From: a virus | Strand: one strand, 5' to 3' | Length of the DNA: 64,000 nt | IMG/VR virus record: IMGVR_UViG_3300046006_002975 | Coordinates: 1-64,000 of that record | Shown here: positions 14,098 through 22,979 of the stretch, in pieces | Position numbering within the stretch: the first letter of the stretch is position 1 | Layout of the letters: each line of letters starts with the position of its first letter | Position numbers and translations under genes: made by a program | The notes under the pieces: model-generated | The model's database searches: none | Told to the model about the DNA's origin: nothing | What the model saw: the letters and a program-made list of their open reading frames with translations, nothing else

Positions 14098-15436
14098 TGG
14101 TTTATTTTATTCGCAAGATGTATCCATAAAAACTTGCAAAATTGTTGGTAATAATGGAGCACCTATTGATATAAAAAATTTAATTGTGGAATTTAATTAT
14201 TTTGAAGATATTTTTTCTAATTTCGTTAATGGCGCAATAGTAATTAATGATTCTATTGGTATTATACAAATGTTTCAATTTCAAGGTCAAGAGGTACTGA
14301 TTGTTTCGATAGATAAACCTGGATTAGAAAAACCTTTAAGTAAAACATTAAGAATCTATAAAGTTAGCGGAAGAACTCAAACAAAAACTTCTAATGAAAA
14401 TTTTGTTTTACATTTTTGTTCAGAAGAAGCTATGTTAAATGAACAATATAAAATATCAAAATCGTATTCAAATACAAAAATTCTTGATATTGTAAAAGAT
14501 ATAGTTAAAAATGATTTACAAATTGATGATAAACTTTTTACAAATCACGATGAAACTACTGGAATGAAAAGTTTAGTTGTTCCAAATTTAAAACCATTAC
14601 AGGCAATTAATTGGTTAACAACTTTTGCTCAAGCTGATCAAGATAAAAATGCTGGCGCTTTTTATCTATTTTATGAAGATAAAACTGGATTTAATTTTAA
14701 ATCCGTATTAAATTTATATAAACAGCCGATATTCAGAAAATATCAGTATGAAGAAAAGAATTTAAAAAAAGATTTAGTTACAGATTTAACGAAAGAATTT
14801 GTCAACGTTATTGCATTTGAGTCAGTTGGCTCATTTGATTCTGTATCTGCAGTAAAAAGTGGAGCTATGGCAAGTAAAACAATAACAATTGATCCATTAA
14901 GGTTAAAATTCGGCGAAAGTAATTATGATTATACCAAATATATTCAAAACGTGCAATCTTTAGATAAAGCGCCAATACCAAATTCAGCTACAAATAGAAA
15001 AGGAGATTTGTTAAGTCAAACAGCTGGTGCTGTTAAATTTGTAGTTTCAACCTCTGGCCAAAGCGAAAATAAATATATTAAAGATAAAGAAATTCAAGTT
15101 AATGAACATAGACCAGAAGAAACAACTTCTATTAGATCTGCCCAAATGGCTTTAATGTGGTCAAATAGAATAAAACTTGTTGTTGCCGGTGATGTAGAAA
15201 TGACTGTTGGTAAAATTGTTGAATTTAATAAACCAGAGATAAGTTATAATAATTCTAATAGCAAAGAGAAAAAATCTGATCCATTTTATTCGGGTAGATA
15301 TCTTGTTACTGCTGTTAGGCATATACTAAATCAAGAAAATAGATTTTTAACAGTATTGGAACTTTGTAAAGATTCATATCCAAATAAATTTAAAGATTTT
15401 GATAATTCTGATGCAGGTTGGAAGGGTGTAAGATAA
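14090..15436 (+). CDS. 27: gp27-like baseplate hub protein
   Basis: Codes for 448 residues (T4 gp27 has 391) and overlaps gp53 by eight bases. The sequence has the features of hub proteins of the gp27/gpD type: an N-terminal barrel (KNLIVEFNYFEDIFSNFVNGAIVIND), LRIYKVSGRTQT, SKSYSNTKILDIVKDIVK, LKPLQAINWLTTFA and a final strand FYSGRYLVTAVRHIL. The trimer forms the channel between the tail tube and the gp5 spike. Its stop overlaps the ATG of gp5, which is its direct partner. Confidence 0.8.
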   Translation: MADGLFYSQDVSIKTCKIVGNNGAPIDIKNLIVEFNYFEDIFSNFVNGAIVINDSIGIIQMFQFQGQEVLIVSIDKPGLEKPLSKTLRIYKVSGRTQTKTSNENFVLHFCSEEAMLNEQYKISKSYSNTKILDIVKDIVKNDLQIDDKLFTNHDETTGMKSLVVPNLKPLQAINWLTTFAQADQDKNAGAFYLFYEDKTGFNFKSVLNLYKQPIFRKYQYEEKNLKKDLVTDLTKEFVNVIAFESVGSFDSVSAVKSGAMASKTITIDPLRLKFGESNYDYTKYIQNVQSLDKAPIPNSATNRKGDLLSQTAGAVKFVVSTSGQSENKYIKDKEIQVNEHRPEETTSIRSAQMALMWSNRIKLVVAGDVEMTVGKIVEFNKPEISYNNSNSKEKKSDPFYSGRYLVTAVRHILNQENRFLTVLELCKDSYPNKFKDFDNSDAGWKGVR

Positions 15437-16419
15437 TGAGCGCAAAAAGAGGAAATTTCATTGGACATAATGGATTTGTTTGGTGGATTGGGGTAGTCGA
15501 GGATAGAATGGATCCCCTTAATCTTGGAAGATGTAGAGTTAGAATTCAAGGATTACATGAATCAACTAAAGGAAAAGTTCCAACCAATACATTACCATGG
15601 GCTCAACCCCTATTTTCCATTAATGGTTCTGCTTCGACTCCTACTACATTAAAAGAAGGCGATTTTGTGATGGGATTCTTTATGGATGGTAATGGAACAC
15701 AATTTCCAATTATTATGGGTATGTTTCATGGTATTCCAGAAGATTCTTCTGATGCTGAAAAAGGATATACCGATCCACGAACTGAAGAGCAATTAAAATC
15801 TGCTCCTAGAAAAGTTAAATCGGTTGATTATAGCAAAGCAGGCGGAGCAGTAATTACTGAAGCTCCTTCGGCTAATTCTTACCCAAATAGATTACATGAA
15901 CCGACAACCAGTCGATTATCTAGAAATGAAGGTATCGAAAATACTATTATTAAAACTAAAAATGATTCAGTAAAAGCAGCTAAAGGACCGAAAGGTGCAA
16001 CTGCTTGGACAGAACCTAATTCTCCATATAAAACAACTTATCCATACAATCAAGTTGTAAGCACTGAATCAGGACATTATTTTGAGCTTGACGATACGCC
16101 TGGAGCTGAACGTATACATATGTATCATAGAAGCGGAACGTTCTCTGAGACCCATCCAGATGGTTCACAGGTCGAGAAGATTGTTAAGGATAAATATACA
16201 GTTATATTAAATAATGATAAAGTTTCAATATCTGGAGATTGTTCAGTGACTATTGAGGGGAGTAATAAAGTTTATATTATTGGAAATTGTGATACTACTA
16301 TTGATGGAAATTATACTATGACGATTAATGGAAATATGACAACAACTGTTGCTGGAACTATAAACCAAACAAGTGGTGGAGCAACTAATATTAAAGGTTC
16401 ATCAATAAACTTAAACTAA
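15436..16419 (+). CDS. 5: gp5 central spike protein without lysozyme domain
   Basis: Codes for 327 residues from ATG 15436 (TAATG overlap with gp27); an in-frame TTG at 15418 is not used. N-terminal OB-fold: VWWIGVVEDRMDPLNLGRCRVRIQGLH and GDFVMGFFMDGN. The C-terminal third is the triple-stranded beta-helix with short repeats (YTVILNNDKVSISGDCSVTI, IDGNYTMTINGNMTTTVAG). T4 gp5 has 575 residues because a lysozyme domain sits between these parts; here the middle is only a linker. The spike pierces the outer membrane; the wall-cutting function seems moved to the 5959-8868 protein. Confidence 0.9.
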   Translation: MSAKRGNFIGHNGFVWWIGVVEDRMDPLNLGRCRVRIQGLHESTKGKVPTNTLPWAQPLFSINGSASTPTTLKEGDFVMGFFMDGNGTQFPIIMGMFHGIPEDSSDAEKGYTDPRTEEQLKSAPRKVKSVDYSKAGGAVITEAPSANSYPNRLHEPTTSRLSRNEGIENTIIKTKNDSVKAAKGPKGATAWTEPNSPYKTTYPYNQVVSTESGHYFELDDTPGAERIHMYHRSGTFSETHPDGSQVEKIVKDKYTVILNNDKVSISGDCSVTIEGSNKVYIIGNCDTTIDGNYTMTINGNMTTTVAGTINQTSGGATNIKGSSINLN

Positions 16420-16421
16420 AT

Positions 16422-16826
16422 ATGGCAACTAATACTATAAAAAATTTCAGTGGATATGTAGATTTGGATTTAACTTTCCAACCGCATCCAGCAAAAAAAG
16501 ATTTAATGTTATCTATAGGGGAAGTTGCTGTATCTAGAGCATTAAAAAATTTATTGCTAACAAATTATTATGAAAAACCATTTAAACCGGATTACGGGTC
16601 AAATTTAAGAAAATTATTATTTGAACCAATGTCTCCAATTACTACTTCGGCATTATCAAAAGAAGTAGAATATGTTATACGAAATTTCGACAAAAGAGTT
16701 ACTCTACAATCAGTTGATGTTGAAGCATTGTATGATTATAATGTTTATCAAGTAACAATCACATTTTATATAGAAAATTTAGTCGAACCATTTACAGCAG
16801 ATTTTATTTTATCTAGACTAAGATAA
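16422..16826 (+). CDS. 25: gp25 baseplate wedge protein
   Basis: Codes for 134 residues (T4 gp25 has 132). FQPHPAKKDLMLSIGEVAVSRALKN, NYYEKPFKPDYGSNLRKLLFEP and VEYVIRNFDKRVTLQSVDV are diagnostic of the gp25/GpW sheath-initiator family. It nucleates the tail sheath at the baseplate and joins gp6 and gp53 in the wedge core. The gene starts two bases after gp5. Confidence 0.95.
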   Translation: MATNTIKNFSGYVDLDLTFQPHPAKKDLMLSIGEVAVSRALKNLLLTNYYEKPFKPDYGSNLRKLLFEPMSPITTSALSKEVEYVIRNFDKRVTLQSVDVEALYDYNVYQVTITFYIENLVEPFTADFILSRLR

Positions 16827-16856
16827 ATAATATTAAAAGGATTTAGGGGATAAATA

Positions 16857-18893
16857 ATGGCTAGTGCCAATTCATCAGTTAATATTGCAGAATTAGATTT
16901 TGATGCAATTAAAAATAATTTTAAAGATTATTTACGAGGTCAGGATAAATTTTTTGATTATGACTTCGAAAGTTCAGTTATATCTACAGTATTAGATTTA
17001 TTAGCATATAATACACATTATAATGCATATTATCTAAACATGGTTGCCAACGAATCATTTTTAGATACAGCTGTAAAAAGAAGTTCTACAGTATCTCATG
17101 CAAAATTATTAAATTATACTCCTTCTTCTAGAAGAGCTGCAAAAGCATCGTTAAATATTAAATTTAATGGCGTACCTGCACCAGACGTAAATATCCCAAA
17201 ATATACAAAATTCTACTCTCAAGCAATAGATAATACTAATTACTCGTTCGTAACTTTAGATGCAATAACAACTACAACAAGTAATGGAGTTGCTCAATTT
17301 TATAGTATTCCAGTATATCAAGGACAACTAGTAAAATATACATTTAATGTTAATATGATACAAAATTCGACGTCAACATTTACTATACCAGATACAGATG
17401 TTGATACTACAACATTAACAGTTTTAGTTTATGATAATTCACAGTCAACTGTTTTTAATAAATTTGAATTAGCTTCTAATCATTTAACTTTAGATAATAC
17501 TTCGCAAGTTTATTTTTTACAAGAAGCATTAAATGGTAATTTTGAAATATATTTTGGAGATGGCGTTTTAGGTAAATCATTAACAACTGGAAACGTTATT
17601 ACTGTTGAATATTTGACTACTAAAGGCGAAGCTCCTAATGGTGCATATAAATTTATATTAATGGATAATGTTGCCGGCGAGTCAAATAAAATTGATGTTA
17701 CAGAAGTTGCTTCTGGCGGACAAGAAAGGGAATCGATTCAATCTATTAAATTCTCAGCTCCAAAAGCATATGCTTCCCAAAATCGAGCTGTTACTAAATC
17801 AGATTATCTTGAATTATTAAAAAGAGATAATCCAATTTTACCAATTCAATCAGTTAATGTTTGGGGAGGAGAAGATATGACTCCTAAACAATTCGGTAAA
17901 ATGTTTATTTGTATTAAACCCAATGGCGGATATAGTTTATCTGCTTCACAGAAATACAGATTAATTAATGAATATATTAAACCATTTAGCGTTATTACAA
18001 TAACTCCTGAAATTGTTGATGTCGATTATACGTTCCTAAAATTATCTTCTACCATTTATTTTGATAGAAATAGATCCATCTTTGACGCTGTTCAATTATC
18101 TAGCCTTTTAAAGTTGGCAATATTAGATTTTTGTAATACAACGTTAAATACATTCGATTCCGTATTTATCTTACCTAATCTAATAACTACAATAAAAAAT
18201 ATTGATGCATCTATTATAACTTGCGAATCAACTGTTTCTCTACAAAAAAGATTCTTGCCGATATTTAATACAATTAATACGCACGAATTTAAATTTGAAT
18301 CTTCTATAGTTAAAGGTTCTCTAGATAGCGATTATTTTGATTATCTTGATACCAATAGAAATATTGTACAAAATGTAAAAATAGAAGAATCTCCTGCAGT
18401 ATTTAATGTAATTGAATCCGCGCAAATAATTAGCGGTGGCTCAGGTTATACGTCAATTCCTTCTGTTACAATTTTTGGCGATGGAACGGGAGCTATTGCA
18501 ACAGCAGAAGTTACTAATGGAACTATAACTGCGGTAACTGTAACAACCCCTGGATTAAATTATACACAAGCAGTTGCTGTTGTTAGCGGAGGAGGAGGTT
18601 CCGGCGCGTCTATTATTCCTATTTTGAGCGGAAATATAATTAAATTAAGAGCGTATTATTATATTAATAACGTAAAAACTGTTTTATTAGATGATGTTGG
18701 AACTATAGTTTATTCTACTGGTGTAGTTTCTCTAACAAAATTTAATCCATATAATATAAATAATCTATTAGGACAATTCTCAATTACAGTTACACCGGAA
18801 TCTACGATAATATCTTCAACACAAGATAAGATAATAACGTTAGATATTATGGACAATACGTCAATAACTATTAATATAAAGCCTAAAGTTTAA
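16857..18893 (+). CDS. 6: gp6 baseplate wedge protein
   Basis: Codes for 678 residues (T4 gp6 has 660). The N-terminus (FDAIKNNFKDYLRGQDKFFDY, VISTVLDLLAYNTHYNAYY, LDTAVKRSSTVSHAKLLNYTP) and the centre (GVLGKSLTTGNVITVEYLTT) are typical of gp6/GpJ wedge proteins. It makes the ring around the hub that drives baseplate rearrangement. A beta-rich module near residues 520-595 (SGGSGYTSIPSVTIFGDGTG and a mirrored GLNYTQ half) looks inserted; similar modules occur in gp7, gp8 and the 22980 protein. Confidence 0.93.
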   Translation: MASANSSVNIAELDFDAIKNNFKDYLRGQDKFFDYDFESSVISTVLDLLAYNTHYNAYYLNMVANESFLDTAVKRSSTVSHAKLLNYTPSSRRAAKASLNIKFNGVPAPDVNIPKYTKFYSQAIDNTNYSFVTLDAITTTTSNGVAQFYSIPVYQGQLVKYTFNVNMIQNSTSTFTIPDTDVDTTTLTVLVYDNSQSTVFNKFELASNHLTLDNTSQVYFLQEALNGNFEIYFGDGVLGKSLTTGNVITVEYLTTKGEAPNGAYKFILMDNVAGESNKIDVTEVASGGQERESIQSIKFSAPKAYASQNRAVTKSDYLELLKRDNPILPIQSVNVWGGEDMTPKQFGKMFICIKPNGGYSLSASQKYRLINEYIKPFSVITITPEIVDVDYTFLKLSSTIYFDRNRSIFDAVQLSSLLKLAILDFCNTTLNTFDSVFILPNLITTIKNIDASIITCESTVSLQKRFLPIFNTINTHEFKFESSIVKGSLDSDYFDYLDTNRNIVQNVKIEESPAVFNVIESAQIISGGSGYTSIPSVTIFGDGTGAIATAEVTNGTITAVTVTTPGLNYTQAVAVVSGGGGSGASIIPILSGNIIKLRAYYYINNVKTVLLDDVGTIVYSTGVVSLTKFNPYNINNLLGQFSITVTPESTIISSTQDKIITLDIMDNTSITINIKPKV

Positions 18894-21592
18894 TGTCAAA
18901 TAGATATTCTACAATTTTCGATTCTAAATTCCCTGCGTTTATTAAGGACGATCCAGCATATTCAAGATTTATTGAATTTTTTGATGCTTATTATCAATGG
19001 TTTGATGACACTTATGATATATATGGGTTTGGAGATAAATTAGATATTGATTCCGGATTTCAAGAATTTTATGCATATTATGCAGCTGATTTTCTTCCAT
19101 ATTTTCCGGATATTGATACAATTGCAGCGGATAAAATAAAACTTTTAAAAATAGTAAAAGAATTATACAAAGCAAAAGGTATTCCGGATTCATTTAAATT
19201 TTTATTTAGAGCATTATATAATACTGCTGTTGAAGTGTATCCAACCAGCGAGTTTATACTAAAACCAAGCGATGGTAAATGGATTGTACCTAGATCTATT
19301 AAAATAAAATCTCTAGATCCTGCATTTTTAAATATAAACAATTTTAAAATATTTGGCGAAACTTCTAAATCGATTGGTGTTGTAGAAAAAAGTAAAATTA
19401 ATGGTAAATTTATTCAGATTTATTTAAGTAATATTGAGCGAGTATTCTCTTCTGCAGAAACAATTAAAGTATTAGATTACAATAATAAAGAAGTTTATTT
19501 TTTAAATGGTGAACGCATTGAATATTCTTCAACACCGCCTATTGGAGCTACATCGCTATCTTCTAAAATTATTGGTTCGCTTTCTAATGTAACAATAAAC
19601 CCAAATAGAAGAGGAAAATACTATAAAGTCGGCGATCCAGTTGTTATTTATGATGGGTTTAGTTTAATTACACCAAATCCTATTGGGGCAACTGCAACTG
19701 TTTCTGAAGTAACAACAGGACAAATACAAAACGTTGTAATTACAAATAGCGGCTATGGGTATAGAACATATCCAAATTCAGATATTCAAATTATTCGAAC
19801 AGATGGAACTATAGATACAAACGCTATTTGTATTGTATCATTAGTTGATGAATCTCGCCCAGCGAATGTTGCATATTTGACAAATGATGCAATTGAGGAC
19901 AATTTATTTGTTACGCTTGGTGCAAGCAATTATAATTTTCCGGTTTTTGCAAATGCTAATATAGCATTAATAAATTGTTTTTCGTTTTTGTCATACACAA
20001 CATATCCAATTACTGCTGTGACAGTTAGAAATGGTGGCGGAGGATACGAGCAACCACCAACATTACAATTTCATTCTTCTTTTAAAGCAAACACAATTGG
20101 AAGTTATAGACAAGATATTGACGATATTGGTATATTAGCTCCAATAGAAATAATACATGGCGGTCAACAATATTCAAATACAGATACCTTAACGATCTCA
20201 GGTGGCGGTGGAAGTTTTGCTTTTGCAAGAATTAAGTCAGTTAGTGCTAATGGTGCAATAACTTCAGTTGAATATTATTATAATACAAATAATCCATATA
20301 ATGTTGGAGGAATGGGATATAATAATAATAATTTACCAACTGTTAATGTCAATTCTTCTACTGGATCAAATGCAATATTAACAATTCCATCTATATTAGG
20401 CACGGGAGTCGAATATACTTTAGAAACAGATAGAATAGGTGCTATAACTAAGATTTCTTTAAATGATAACGGAGAAGATTATGTTTCTACTCCAAATGTT
20501 TCTCTAAGAATTCAAGATATAGTCATAACAGGTACTACTGTTGAAAGTATTGACCCAAAATCGTGTATTATATATCAAGGAAATTTAGAGACTCCATCAT
20601 TTTACGGTAAAATCGAATCAGTTTCGTCAATCTATTTTAATTCAGAAACAAGCGAACAAGTTTTTTCTGCTAGAGTTTACGATTATAAGGGAGCAATATC
20701 AGGAATATCTTCTTGTAATGTGTATAACACGTTAACAGAAACCGTTGTATCGAAAATAACACTACAAAGCGATTATAATACAACGACTTACAAAAATGGC
20801 GTTAGATTATTTGGAGATGGTTCAGCAAAAGCTACTGCAAAATTTTTAGATGGATTAATTTTTGACGAAGGGCGATATTTAAATGCAGATGGACAACCAT
20901 CTGCACACTCTGTATTACAAAGCGATGTATATAATCTTTCCACTTATATCTTAACAACAGAGAAAGATTACGATTCATATAAAGATGTTATTAAAAATTT
21001 ATTACATCCAATTGGAACTCAACTTATAACTAGAAATATTTTAAAATCTGAAGCAGCATTTTCAGTTTCAGCAAATTCTAATGTAATGACTGCGACAAAT
21101 TTAATAGATATCTCGAGTTTAGTTATTCAAAACCCAAATCCTGTAATAAATTTTTCCAATACGATATTAATTTATACTGATTCTGAATTAGATTCTATAT
21201 TTTCTATAGGGTCTAAGATTGCAATTATAGGATATAATAATTTTAATATTTATTCTACAGTTAATGACATTAACACAATAGATAGCGAATTAATATTAGA
21301 CGATTACGTTCAATATAAATTTCCAAACGTGTTTAATGGATATACTCAAGCTAATACTATAATTATTTCTAAATACAATTATACAGGTTCTAATGCAAAT
21401 GCTTCTATAGGAATTGGAGATGACATTTCTATGGGAAATAATATTGTTACTATAGAAAATATTGATTTTGCGAATAATATATTATATTTTCCAGTTAATT
21501 TAGAGTTAACTGGAACTGCATTAAATACAGCAAATGTTACTATTATTAAAAATTTAACATCAAATAACATTATAAAATATACAACGGTGTAA
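18893..21592 (+). CDS. 7: gp7-like baseplate wedge protein
   Basis: Codes for 899 residues (T4 gp7 has 1032), overlapping the gp6 stop by one base. The N-terminal region, KFPAFIKDDPAYSRFIEFFD, AYYQWFDDTYDIY and AKGIPDSFKFLFRALYNTAVE, is characteristic of the cyanophage-type gp7. The middle is a chain of beta modules with G-x-GY-x-x-x-P repeats (nt about 19590-20240) and a YQG module near 20560-20760. gp7 connects gp6 to gp10 and controls the wedge switch. Assigned by motifs and by position between gp6 and gp8. Confidence 0.8.
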   Translation: MSNRYSTIFDSKFPAFIKDDPAYSRFIEFFDAYYQWFDDTYDIYGFGDKLDIDSGFQEFYAYYAADFLPYFPDIDTIAADKIKLLKIVKELYKAKGIPDSFKFLFRALYNTAVEVYPTSEFILKPSDGKWIVPRSIKIKSLDPAFLNINNFKIFGETSKSIGVVEKSKINGKFIQIYLSNIERVFSSAETIKVLDYNNKEVYFLNGERIEYSSTPPIGATSLSSKIIGSLSNVTINPNRRGKYYKVGDPVVIYDGFSLITPNPIGATATVSEVTTGQIQNVVITNSGYGYRTYPNSDIQIIRTDGTIDTNAICIVSLVDESRPANVAYLTNDAIEDNLFVTLGASNYNFPVFANANIALINCFSFLSYTTYPITAVTVRNGGGGYEQPPTLQFHSSFKANTIGSYRQDIDDIGILAPIEIIHGGQQYSNTDTLTISGGGGSFAFARIKSVSANGAITSVEYYYNTNNPYNVGGMGYNNNNLPTVNVNSSTGSNAILTIPSILGTGVEYTLETDRIGAITKISLNDNGEDYVSTPNVSLRIQDIVITGTTVESIDPKSCIIYQGNLETPSFYGKIESVSSIYFNSETSEQVFSARVYDYKGAISGISSCNVYNTLTETVVSKITLQSDYNTTTYKNGVRLFGDGSAKATAKFLDGLIFDEGRYLNADGQPSAHSVLQSDVYNLSTYILTTEKDYDSYKDVIKNLLHPIGTQLITRNILKSEAAFSVSANSNVMTATNLIDISSLVIQNPNPVINFSNTILIYTDSELDSIFSIGSKIAIIGYNNFNIYSTVNDINTIDSELILDDYVQYKFPNVFNGYTQANTIIISKYNYTGSNANASIGIGDDISMGNNIVTIENIDFANNILYFPVNLELTGTALNTANVTIIKNLTSNNIIKYTTV

Positions 21593-21594
21593 AT

Positions 21595-22965
21595 ATGATC
21601 AAAGGTTTAATTCCTTATTCTGGGTTATCGGAAGAAGTAATAAAATATTACTTTTCTCCAAATTTAATATTTAAAAATAGTGAAGACGAATTTTTAAATT
21701 TATATTGCTTTATTGCAAAAGTCGATCCGTGGTTGGACGAAATAAATATTCCAGAACCAGAAAATTCTGATTTTTATTTAAAAAATGTCAATAAAAATTT
21801 AATTGCTTTAAAAAAGATTAATACTAATGATATTTGCCCTGTTATAAAAAGAATTGATTGGGTAACTGGAACAATATATGAACATTATTCTTCTGATCAA
21901 GTTTCTAATATACAATATTACGTCAGAAATTCATACGATCAAGTATTTAAATGTTTATCAAATGGAACAACTAAAAATTCACTATCTGGAGTTCCTTCTA
22001 TAACGCAACCATTAATTGATTTTACCACTAATTTTACTAATAATATTATTGATACTGGAGATGGGTATATTTGGAAATATTTGTATAGTATTGACGTCGG
22101 CGCTAAATTAAAATTTTTTGACGAAAATTGGATGCCTTTACCAATAACTACACATAGAAAATCAATAAAAAATAATACAATTGGTTGTGGGGAAGTATCT
22201 ATTATTAATGTATATGATACAGGTGAAGGATATTCGAACGATAATGGTTTTAATATAACAACATCTATAAAAATAGATGGAGATGGCACTGGAGCGCAAG
22301 CTAGAGCTATTATTGCTAATAATAAAGTAGAAAAAATATTAATGATGAGTTTCGGCTCAAATTATACATATGCTACTGCAAACGTGGTTCCAAATATTGG
22401 ATATACAGGCAATGGCGCAGTTTTACTTTCTGAAATTTCTCCCGTCGGCGGTCATGGACACGATTTAATATCAGAATTAGGTTGCAGAACTCTTATGATT
22501 ACCGCAGAATTTAATGGTACAGAAACTGGAACTTTACCTGCCGATATTGACTATAGGCAATTAGGATTATTAACCAATCCAGAAATACTTATTGGGTCAG
22601 AAATAAAATTTGCAAATTCTTCTATATATAAAACAACTCATGACGTTACTGTTTCGCAAGGGTCTGGTATATATCAACAAGACGAAATTGTATATCAAGG
22701 CGATGCTGCTACTCCAAGTTATTCGGGAAGAGTTTTAAATTTTGATGCAATAAATAACGTATTATACCTTATAAATACTCATGGAACGGTATCATTATAT
22801 CAAGGGTTATTCGGAACTATATCAAATACTTCTCGGTTAATATTACAAGAAACAATCGAACAAGTAATTCCATTCTCTGGAAATATTATATACTTAGAAA
22901 ATAGAACAAAAGTACAAAGAACTCCTTCTGGACTAGAACAATTTAGATTAACACTTAAATATTAA
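21595..22965 (+). CDS. 8: gp8-like baseplate wedge protein
   Basis: Codes for 456 residues (T4 gp8 has 334). LYCFIAKVDPWLDE, NICP-type segment DICPVIKRIDWVTGTIYEHY and IQYYVRNSYDQVFKCLSNG are typical of gp8, a dimer in the baseplate wedge. The extra length comes from two modules shared with other virion proteins here: a GxGY beta module (nt 22190-22420) and a YQG module (nt about 22664-22860). The gene ends 15 bases before the giant 22980 gene. Confidence 0.85.
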   Translation: MIKGLIPYSGLSEEVIKYYFSPNLIFKNSEDEFLNLYCFIAKVDPWLDEINIPEPENSDFYLKNVNKNLIALKKINTNDICPVIKRIDWVTGTIYEHYSSDQVSNIQYYVRNSYDQVFKCLSNGTTKNSLSGVPSITQPLIDFTTNFTNNIIDTGDGYIWKYLYSIDVGAKLKFFDENWMPLPITTHRKSIKNNTIGCGEVSIINVYDTGEGYSNDNGFNITTSIKIDGDGTGAQARAIIANNKVEKILMMSFGSNYTYATANVVPNIGYTGNGAVLLSEISPVGGHGHDLISELGCRTLMITAEFNGTETGTLPADIDYRQLGLLTNPEILIGSEIKFANSSIYKTTHDVTVSQGSGIYQQDEIVYQGDAATPSYSGRVLNFDAINNVLYLINTHGTVSLYQGLFGTISNTSRLILQETIEQVIPFSGNIIYLENRTKVQRTPSGLEQFRLTLKY

Positions 22966-22979
22966 GGTTTAAAAAAAAT

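Noticed and set aside
16822-16829. GATAAATA before gp6 as a late promoter
   Set aside because: One mismatch at the first base of the box and no gap between transcription units; kept out of the list.
22770-22777. TATAAATA inside gp8
   Set aside because: Exact box, but within coding sequence and about 200 bases from the next start, so it may be chance in AT-rich DNA.
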